Source of the DNA: VXNE01 sp965206615
Lineage (GTDB): Bacteria > Pseudomonadota > Gammaproteobacteria > Pseudomonadales > Azotimanducaceae
Reading direction: 5' to 3'
DNA: 64,000 nt
NCBI GenBank assembly: GCA_965206615.1
Contig: CBDBKI010000005.1
Span: 4,030,001 to 4,094,000, forward strand
Shown: positions 57,293-64,000 of the stretch, piece after piece
Layout: each line of letters starts with the position of its first letter
How positions within the stretch are numbered: position 1 is the stretch's first letter
Made by a program: the position numbers and the translations under genes
The notes under the pieces: generated by a model
What the model was told of the DNA's origin: nothing
Seen by the model: only the letters and a program-made list of their open reading frames with translations
Database searches by the model: none

Positions 57293-59116
57293 ATGCGTTA
57301 TTTAGCATTGACTATAGCGACCCTATTGTTGGCCGCTACTGCGTTCGGGCACGCCCCGAACTTCGATAGGGATGGAGGAGACCACCATCTTATAGACCAC
57401 GGAAAGATGGAAGAACGTAACTTCGGTTTTATGAACACGCGAAAACCAAAGTCGAACGTAAATCACCATCCACACAAACCTTACCGGACTTGTAGTGAAG
57501 AATATTATTCCTTTCACGATCACGCACCGATTCATCATACAAAGATCGCAACGAACGATAGAGAAAGATGGGTGAACAAGTGCAGCATAAACGAAGATTA
57601 CTTCGAGTGGGTAGTGGGCGAGAATTTAGGAGTAGGGCATAACGTCGGAGTATTTTACCTAGAGGACCCGGATGCGCATATCTACTTTCAACAAGGTCTA
57701 ACGGTGGGGTTAACACCACCAAGGTACGCCTTGAGTGATACAAGAGGAAGGTATTTGACGTATCTGTCATGGCGTACTGCCGACGGTGGAAATGGAAGGG
57801 AATTGAATAATGCTGGTCGGCTGGACTACGAAACTTTGGGTTGTCCTGAAATTTCCGGTGGAATTACTGTAGACGGTGTTCCAGGAATCCCCGCTAAAAG
57901 GTGTGAGCAAGAAGCCACTATATTTGACGCGGCAGACTTACCACGCCATAGTCACAGTGTATACGCCTCTTGTGGGCACGATCCTATGCCGTATAAAGCT
58001 ACGGAATGGGACGCGTATTATTGGGATGGCCCGGACAGTTTAAATCCTTGGGGTATTGTGGTAACTATTGCTGTGGTTGTCTATGATGAACCAGAAGTGG
58101 AGTTAATTGCCGGGGAGACTTCGCCAGGAAGATTTGAATTCGACCACGGATTCAATATCGATATATGGGGGAATACTTGCGCGAGCCCGTATAAACAACC
58201 CGGCCCTCCCGGCTCAGGGCCGATTCCAGAGAATGATGACAGGCCACGACCCCCGAATCTTCCTGATCCGGACGATGAAGATGAAGAGGAGGATGAAGAT
58301 GAAGAGGAGGATGAAGATACTGGTAACAGTTCAGGTGGTTCCAGCGGTGGTGTAACTAATCCTCCTCGTGATTCCGGTGGAGGTTCTGGTGGATTCGGTA
58401 GCGGGTCTGGCGGTGGTTCTGGTAGTGGTGGTTCTGGTGGGGGTTCGTCAGGAGGAGGCTCCGGTAGTGGCGGGTCTGGCGGTGGTGGAAGCCGTACTAC
58501 AAACTGTTCTGACGGTTTACATAAGCATGACGGTGGATATTGTCACAGCGAGTTAGATCGAAGTCACCATAATGACGACGAGTATGCAGGTGAGTACACA
58601 GTGGTAATGGACGTTATGGTCCGCCCACATGAGGAAACTTGCAACCAGAGCGATCCCCTTGCAACGGGTTGTCATATTCCCGATGAAATGGGCGAATATA
58701 AGCTCGGGGAAGTAGTCGGTGGAAACTGGACCGAGGTTATAGACCTAGGAAAAGTCGAGAATGTCACCAACATAGTGTGGTATCAACATGATATGTGCGG
58801 GCAGGACATTATATCCTTCTGTGACAAACTGGGGGAACTTAGTGCTGACCGGAAAATTGAAGTCACAATCGACTGGAACACTGGAACAACCGGAGGTTTT
58901 GACTACGAGGCTACCTACAGTATCCTTGAAGCACGTCGGTCCGGCAATGACATGAAATGCGTGATCTCTGTCGAGCACGAGAGCGACCCGATGGTTAGGG
59001 ATGATAATTGGTCTCGACCAATCCCCAAAGGAAGAATTTGGTTTGATGTAGATTTCGATTTCAATTTGGATCCTGGAAATGCAAACAATAGTTCGTGTCC
59101 ACCGACCAATCGCTAA
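57293..59116 (+). CDS. novel His-rich secreted protein with acidic and Gly/Ser linkers
   Basis: A 607-residue protein; ATG 57293 is preceded by AAGGA 9 bases upstream and opens a signal peptide (MRYLALTIATLLLAATAFGH). Three parts follow. An N-terminal domain (about residues 20-310) is rich in His and Cys (HHLIDHGKMEERNF, NVNHHPHKPYRTCSEEYYSF, LPRHSHSVYASCGHDPMPY). A low-complexity hinge (about 315-405) has an Asp/Glu tract and a long Gly/Ser stretch. The C-terminal domain (about 405-607) opens with a His cluster (CSDGLHKHDGGYCHSELDRS) and has VVMDVMVRPHEETC and KGRIWFDVDFDFNLDPG strands. I recognise no family; metal binding is plausible. Base composition is clearly AT-richer than anything else here, and codon choice differs, so it was probably acquired horizontally. 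Confidence 0.75.
   Translation: MRYLALTIATLLLAATAFGHAPNFDRDGGDHHLIDHGKMEERNFGFMNTRKPKSNVNHHPHKPYRTCSEEYYSFHDHAPIHHTKIATNDRERWVNKCSINEDYFEWVVGENLGVGHNVGVFYLEDPDAHIYFQQGLTVGLTPPRYALSDTRGRYLTYLSWRTADGGNGRELNNAGRLDYETLGCPEISGGITVDGVPGIPAKRCEQEATIFDAADLPRHSHSVYASCGHDPMPYKATEWDAYYWDGPDSLNPWGIVVTIAVVVYDEPEVELIAGETSPGRFEFDHGFNIDIWGNTCASPYKQPGPPGSGPIPENDDRPRPPNLPDPDDEDEEEDEDEEEDEDTGNSSGGSSGGVTNPPRDSGGGSGGFGSGSGGGSGSGGSGGGSSGGGSGSGGSGGGGSRTTNCSDGLHKHDGGYCHSELDRSHHNDDEYAGEYTVVMDVMVRPHEETCNQSDPLATGCHIPDEMGEYKLGEVVGGNWTEVIDLGKVENVTNIVWYQHDMCGQDIISFCDKLGELSADRKIEVTIDWNTGTTGGFDYEATYSILEARRSGNDMKCVISVEHESDPMVRDDNWSRPIPKGRIWFDVDFDFNLDPGNANNSSCPPTNR
58274..58318 (+). repeat. 18 bp tandem repeat encoding an acidic tract
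   Basis: GATGAAGATGAAGAGGAG occurs twice exactly (58,274-58,291 and 58,292-58,309) followed by a half unit, encoding the Asp/Glu run of the hinge. Copy number can vary without frame change. Confidence 0.95.
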
Positions 59117-59553
59117 GGAATAGGAGACTAAAGTGAACCCGGAAGGTGGACGCTTGAAGGGCTGCCAAATGGGCACGGACCCTAACAAACAGCCGAGCAT
59201 TCCTTATATATTGACAGGCTATGAGTTCAGTTTGTAGCGGACGACGAAGGGATGCGCACTCCGGTGCTGGTGCTTAGTACGGCCGGTGCCGGGACTACAG
59301 TTGGTGGGACGGCAAGGATGCCTTCCAATCGCACCCGATAGGCCAGTGCGATCAGAAGGGACTACCGGAACGAGAGGGTTGAAGCCCAGTGCGGGTTCGG
59401 GGAGCCGCGGAGCATTGTTATCTCGTACGGTGTGCTCTTAGAACCCGAGCGAGAGATACTGGAGTACGAATAGGGTAAATGAGACTGATCACGGCGGAGG
59501 ATCTATAGGGCACACTCCCTTGGGGAACGGAGCGTCGCCGTCAATCGGTGGCG
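59117..59553. other. 437 bp intergenic, nothing recognisable
   Basis: No supported gene. GC rises back toward the genome average across this stretch. The sequence GGGCACACTCCC at about 59,508 is a weak candidate for the left end of the following IS5-type element. Confidence 0.4.
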
Positions 59554-60504
59554 ATGGATCAGGCGACGTTTGCGGAGTTGGAACACGATTCGAAGAAGCG
59601 GCGCACGCGGCGCGAGGAGTTTCTCGCGAGGATGGACGAGTTGATTCGGTGGGAACGTCGGGAGCAGCGCGTCGAGCCGTTCTATCCGAAGGCTGGGCGC
59701 GGTCGGCGACCGTGTCCGTTGGGGACGATGCTGCGCGTTCACTGGGTGCAGTTGTTCTACAACCTGAGCGACCCCGGGATGGAGGATCTGCTGTACGAGG
59801 TGGAGTCGGTGCGGCGTTTCGCTGGTTTGCGGCTGACGGGTTCGCTGCCGGACGAGACGACGATCCTGCACTTCCGGCACCTGCTGGAGGGCCACGGTCT
59901 CGGCAAGGCGCCGTTCGCGGAGATCAACGCGCATCTGGCGTCGCTGGGGCATCGGCTCAGGACTGGGACGATCATGGACGCGAGCATCGTCGACGCGCCG
60001 AGTTCGACGATGAACAGGCAGCGGGTGCGGGACCCGGAGAAGCATCAGACGCGCAAGGGCAAGCAGTGGTACTTCGGCATGAAGGCGCACATCGGCGTGG
60101 ACTCGGAGTCGGGCTTGACGCACGGCCTGGCGACGACGGCGGCGAACGCCTCGGACGTCACGCACGCGCACTTGGTGCTGCACGGCGGCGAGACGGACGC
60201 CTGGGGCGACGCGGGCTACCAAGGCGTGGAGAAGCGACCGCAGAACCGCGACCGGGAGGTCGACTGGCACGTGGCGATGAAGCCGGGCAAGCGGCGGCGG
60301 CTCGACAAGGCGGGCACCGAAGAGGCGACCGAGAAGCGCAAGGCGTGGTTGCGGGCGAAGGTGGAGCATCCGTTCCTGTACGTGAAGCGCCACTTCCGCT
60401 GTTCCAAGGTGCGCTATTGGGGCTTGGCAAAGAATACGCAACGCATCGCGATGCTGCTCGGCTTCGCGAACCTGCTCATCGCCGGTCGGTACGCGCCCAC
60501 CTGA
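59554..60504 (+). CDS. IS5-family transposase
   Basis: An intact 316-residue DDE transposase of the IS5 type (MDQATFAELEHDSKKRRTRR start). Hallmarks: LFYNLSDPGMEDLLYEVESV, RFAGLRLTGSLPDETTILHF, first Asp in TIMDASIVDAP (D142), second in WGDAGYQGVEKR (D219), Glu in VEHPFLYVKRHF (E271). It would cut and paste its element. GTG 59548 is an alternative start. The terminal repeats are not certain: a possible pair is GGGCACACTCCC (about 59,508) and GGGGTAGTGCCTC (about 60,510-60,522). The only transposase here with a complete reading frame. Confidence 0.9.
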   Translation: MDQATFAELEHDSKKRRTRREEFLARMDELIRWERREQRVEPFYPKAGRGRRPCPLGTMLRVHWVQLFYNLSDPGMEDLLYEVESVRRFAGLRLTGSLPDETTILHFRHLLEGHGLGKAPFAEINAHLASLGHRLRTGTIMDASIVDAPSSTMNRQRVRDPEKHQTRKGKQWYFGMKAHIGVDSESGLTHGLATTAANASDVTHAHLVLHGGETDAWGDAGYQGVEKRPQNRDREVDWHVAMKPGKRRRLDKAGTEEATEKRKAWLRAKVEHPFLYVKRHFRCSKVRYWGLAKNTQRIAMLLGFANLLIAGRYAPT

Positions 60505-60753
60505 CGCGGGGGTAGTGCCTCTCGAAACCGCCGTGGGCGGCGAGAACGTCTCGCGAGTCCCTCTTTTCGCACCAGATTGGTGCCGAAACTAGGTTCCTGC
60601 CGAAACCAGCGCGATCCTCCACTACAACACGGCCAAATGCCGCCGTTGTTCAGACCTTCCCTAAGCCTGATCCCGATTGCCGACCAACTGACCGTCCCAT
60701 CCACGCCCCCCAGACCCATAGGGAAGGCCCAATGTCCGACGCCGTGAACTAGG

Positions 60754-62182
60754 GAGCTATGGTCAAGTCTGGTGTACGGAGGGTTGGTCATGCGACGGCC
60801 CTGCTGTCCTCGGTGACCTCGATACCGTCGTGGAACTTCACGCCCTTGATCACCTTGCCGAGCTGCCGGAAGCCGCGTAGCCGCCGCCAGGACTTCTCGG
60901 CGCTCATGCCCATCTTGTAGATCATCGACAACATGGTGCGGCGGGTGACGCAGCCCTTCGTCCGCGAGCTCCGATGGCGGATGGTGGCGAACGCCGACTC
61001 GATCACGTTGGTCGTGCGCAGGTGCGTCCAGTGCGCGGCGGGGAAGTCGTAGAAGGCCAGCAGCTGCTCGCGATCACGCGCCAGGCACGCGGTGGCCTTG
61101 GGGTACTTGTCTTCGTAGCGTTCGATCCAGTCGTCGAACGCGCGCTCGGCCTGGGCGCGGGTCTCGGCCATCCAGATCTCCTGCAGTCCCTGCTTCGCCT
61201 TCGCCAACGCATCGCGCCAGCGATGCGCCTCGACCTTGGGGAAGTAGTTGAGGACGTTGCCGGACTTGTGCATCCAGCAGCGCTGGCTGCGGGTCTCGGG
61301 ATACACCTCCGACAGCGCCGACCAGAAGCCCAGCGCACCGTCACCCACCGCCAGCTTCGCCGGCCGCGTGAAGCCACGCTGCTTCATCCCCAGGAGAACC
61401 TCGCGCCAGCTCTGCGTGGACTCCCGAACCCCGTCCTCGATGGCCAGGAAATGCTTGTCGCCGCGGGCGTTTACGCCGATCACCACCAGCACGCACAGGC
61501 GCCCGTCGTCGCCGCGCAGGCCACTGTGGATACCGTCCGCCCAGACGTACACCCAGTCGTCGGAGAGATCGCGCCGACACCAGTCCCGGTACTCCTCGTC
61601 CCACACCCGCTTGAGCCGGCTCACCACGTTCGCCGACAACCCGCGCGCCGCTTCCTCACCTACCAGAGCGGCTACCGCCAACGCCGCCTTGGCGGCGCGC
61701 TCATCACTGACCCGTCGATACCCCGTGCAGGTACAGCCACGGAACCGCCGCATCGACGCTTGCGCTGCGGCGCACGTACGGCGGTACCAACGATGAGCGG
61801 AACGGTTCCGCCGAGCCCGACCGGCTGCGCGCCTTCGGCACCCGAACGTCCACCGCGCCGATCCCGGTCAGAATCTGCCGTTCCGGAAGATGACCGTTGC
61901 GCACCACCCGGCGCCGACCGTCTGGCAACTTCTGTTCCTCGAACGCCGACAAATACTCCCCGAACTCCGCCGACACTGCCGCCTCGATCAGCTGCCGCGC
62001 GCCGGCCCGAAGAAGGTCCGTGAGGGGGTCGGAAACCTCCCCTGGCGCCGCCAGCGAAACCACATTATCGTTGCTCATGTGCAGTGTGCTCCTCTTGCCG
62101 AAACCGTTTCTCGAAAACTCGATTTCAGCAGAGACACGCCGCACGACTCAACTCATCCGTACACCAGATTCGACCATAGCTC
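60754..62182 (-). mobile_element. complete IS256-family element with 9 bp target duplication
   Basis: The ends are imperfect inverted repeats: left 60,754 GAGCTATGGTCAAGTCTGGT and right 62,182 (reverse complement) GAGCTATGGTCGAATCTGGT, then GTACGGA on both sides. The 9 bases TGAACTAGG occur exactly at 60,745-60,753 and 62,183-62,191, a fresh-looking target site duplication of the length known for IS256. Total length 1,429 bp. It contains one transposase gene on the minus strand, which is frameshifted. Confidence 0.92.
60788..62078 (-). pseudogene. IS256-family transposase, one frameshift
   Basis: ATG 62078 starts MSNDNVVSLAAPGEVSDPLT, with PDGRRRVVRNGHLPERQILT, IGAVDVRVPKAR and PWLYLHGVSTG; near 61,710 the frame shifts by one base into RRVSDERAAKAALAVAALVG, then DDWVYVWADGIHSGLRGDDG (first Asp), LAVGDGALGFWSALSEVYPE (second Asp), RTTNVIESAFATIRHRSSRT (Glu) to the stop at 60788. 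All other Mutator/IS256 features are intact. IS256 transposases are made from one frame, so this break should inactivate it unless it is a base-calling error. The clean target duplication shows it moved recently, possibly helped in trans. Confidence 0.88.
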
Positions 62183-62375
62183 TGAACTAGGACGTCCCAT
62201 ACATCCCGCCCGAAGGCGTTGTCATGGAATGAAGCGCCCAGTCGTAGCCAACCATCCCTTCGGGGCCGTTTCGCCCCAGCCGGCCGGCTTGACGTACTCA
62301 CACACTGGGGTCACGTGCCGCGCGGCGAGCGCCGGGCTACGGCGCGTGCGCTCGGAAGGCAAGGCGTCGTCTATA

Positions 62376-64000
62376 GTGCACGCCTGCCAAACCCTGCAGA
62401 ACACCGCATTGGACATCGGGCCAGCCGTTTTCCTTCTGCTGGCGGCGGCCGCGAGCCCTGCCCCGACCCAGGGCGCGTCCGACACGGAGCACCGCGCCCG
62501 GGACACCATCGAGGAAGTCGTCGTCACCGCGAAGAAGCGCAGGGAGAGCGTCTACGACATGTCGGGATCGGTCAGCGTCTTTCAGCCAGACGAGGTCGAC
62601 CGGCGCGGCATCCGCGCGGCATCCGCAGCTTGGTGGACATCGGCAAGTTCGTGCCGAACCTGAATGTGACGACGTTCGGCGCCGGCAGCCCGGCGTCGGC
62701 CATGCCGTTCATCCGCGGCATCGGCCTGCGGGACCATCTGATCTTCACGGACCCCGGGGTGGGGGTGCACGTCGACGGGATCTATCTCGGTCGCCAGATC
62801 GGCCAGAATTGGTCGCTGGCCGACATCGAGCGCATCGAGGTGGTACGCGGACCGCAGGGAACGCTGCTCGGACGCAACTCGATCGGCGGGGCGATCAACA
62901 TCGTGACGCGCACTCCCGGCGACGGAAACGGCTTGCGGCGGCATTGGTGCGTTCCGCAACGTGCCGGACGCCGGCGTCGGGGTTGGCGAACTGCGGGACG
63001 TGGCCGGGCGTATCACCGTGCTCGTAGAGCCCGCCGATCGGTTCTCGGTGCTGCTCGCCGCCGACGGCAACGACGCTGAGCATGGGCTCAACCCCTACAC
63101 CACGCTGATCGACGAGCTGCCGAGCGGAGCGCTGTTCCGCGCGGGGCTGAGGAACGACGTCGCCGCGGACCCCTACGACAACAACACGGGCCAGGGCGAC
63201 CAGACGGAGACTGGGAACCGGGCCTACGGGGTGTCGGCGACTGCACGGCTCGACGTACGCGAGGACATCGAAGCGACGCTGCTGCTCGCCAGGCGGCATT
63301 CGGAGTACCGGGCCGGCCTCGACGACGACGGCACGGTGCGCAACTTCCTCGCGTTCCCGGAGACCGAGGCCGCGGACCAGAGCTCCGCCGAACTGCGGGT
63401 GAACGGCGAGTTGGGGCGCGCCGACTTCGTGGCCGGCCTGTACGCCTTCCGGGAGGACGGCAGCAACCGCCAGCCAGAGGTGACGTTCAACGGCGTGACG
63501 GGCGGCGACTTCGCGGCGCGGCAGAACACCCGTAGCCGAGCAGCATACGCCAATGTCGGCTACGCGCTGGTGCGCGACGCGGCGCTGGCGGGAGACGAGC
63601 TGGGATGCCGCGCTGTCGTGGCACCCCATGGCGCGGGCGACGGTTTATGCCAGCATCGCCAACGGCTACCAGTCGGGCGCCTTCCCGGCGCGCCCGTACT
63701 GCCTGTTCGCCGATGCCGACTGCTTCGTCGCCGGCGACAACATCACAGCGGTCAACGTGGAGGTCGGGGTGCGCGGCGCCATCGGCGGACGGCTCGCGAT
63801 CGCGGCGGCGGTCTTCCGCACGGACTACGACAACCTGCCGTACCAGATCAGCCCGACGGCCGGGGCCGGATTTGACACACGCAACGCGGTCCTCGAACAG
63901 CGCACGACCGGCGTCGAGTGGGAGGGGTCGCTGCCGCTCGGCATGTTAAGGCTGCACACGAGCCTGGGGTGGCTGAATGCCGACTTCGACGACCCGGACG
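62376..64000 (+). pseudogene. TonB-dependent receptor, frameshifted and internally deleted, runs off the end
   Basis: An outer-membrane siderophore/nutrient receptor. Parts lie in successive frames: signal peptide (DIGPAVFLLLAAAASPAPT), TonB box region (DTIEEVVVTAKKRRESVYDM), plug (FVPNLNVTTFGAGSPASAMP, DGIYLGRQIGQNWSLADIER, EVVRGPQGTLLGRNSIGGAI), barrel pieces (AADRFSVLL-like EPADRFSVLLAADGNDAEHG, RTRSRAAYANVGYALV) and ATVYASIANGYQSGAFPARP onward. Frame changes occur near 62,625, near 62,940 and near 63,590. Only about 420 codons separate the start from YASIANGYQSG, which usually lies nearer residue 600, so barrel strands are missing too. GTG 62376 is the best start I can see; it is weak. 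It cannot be functional as written. Confidence 0.8.

Noticed and set aside
59508..60522. Exact boundaries of the IS5-type element
   Set aside because: The candidate end repeats match at only about 8 of 12 positions and no target duplication was seen, so I annotate only the transposase gene.
61700..61720. Programmed frameshifting in the IS256 transposase
   Set aside because: The IS256 family is not known to use it and no slippery heptamer plus structure was recognised; treated as an indel.

Overview
The window is GC-rich (high 60s percent by eye) apart from one AT-richer island at about 57.3-59.1 kb. The gene content (Tad/Flp pilus, di-haem cytochrome c peroxidase, TonB-dependent receptor, secretin fragment, IS5/IS110/IS256 elements) points to a Gram-negative proteobacterium, probably gammaproteobacterial. 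Many transposon fragments, recombinase remnants and frameshifted genes, plus very long secreted proteins built from LRR, Calx-beta, cadherin, PKD and Ig-like modules, would suit a host-associated or symbiotic lifestyle. That lifestyle is an inference, not something the sequence shows.

Layout. 0-9.4 kb: end of a SPOR-domain protein, then on the minus strand a di-haem peroxidase, a DAHL-type sensor kinase (frameshifted), a vWA-like membrane protein and a partial Tad pilus set (Flp pilin, CpaA, CpaB, CpaC, lipoprotein, frameshifted CpaE). No CpaF, TadB or TadC is present. 9.4-14.4 kb: a graveyard of GspD-like, S24-peptidase and LRR fragments, two broken IS256 copies (one split by a ~1 kb insert carrying an unknown gene) and tyrosine recombinase remnants. 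14.4-23.9 kb: locus A, a secreted metalloprotease-prodomain gene overlapping a 2,825-residue LRR/metalloprotease/Calx-beta protein. 24.0-26.0 kb: IS110 and recombinase remnants. 26.0-33.3 kb: locus B, a paralogous copy of locus A (2,109 residues) with a shortened Calx-beta array. 34.1-35.4 kb: decayed IS110. 35.8-55.1 kb: locus C on the minus strand, a 19.3 kb gene (about 6,440 residues once three clustered frameshifts are bridged). It encodes a trypsin-like serine protease followed by about 26 Ig-like modules (seven of them interrupted by a LamG-like jelly roll), then cadherin, PKD, Calx-beta, a beta-propeller and LRRs. 55.4-56.2 kb: recombinase remnant and the tail of a lost locus-C-like gene. 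56.6-59.1 kb: a MORN-like secreted protein and a novel His-rich secreted protein in a low-GC island. 59.5-62.2 kb: an IS5-type transposase gene and a complete IS256 element with a 9 bp target duplication. 62.4-64 kb: a decayed TonB-dependent receptor running off the end.

Common theme. Loci A, B and C are giant exported proteases fused to adhesive repeat arrays, and each has a tyrosine recombinase 3-prime remnant in the same orientation just upstream. Their arrays show in-frame contraction, duplication and domain nesting. Open frames are kept over 8.5, 6.3 and 14.6 kb while many neighbouring genes are broken, which suggests the giant genes are under selection. Frameshifts could be real decay or residual assembly indels; the sequence alone does not decide this.
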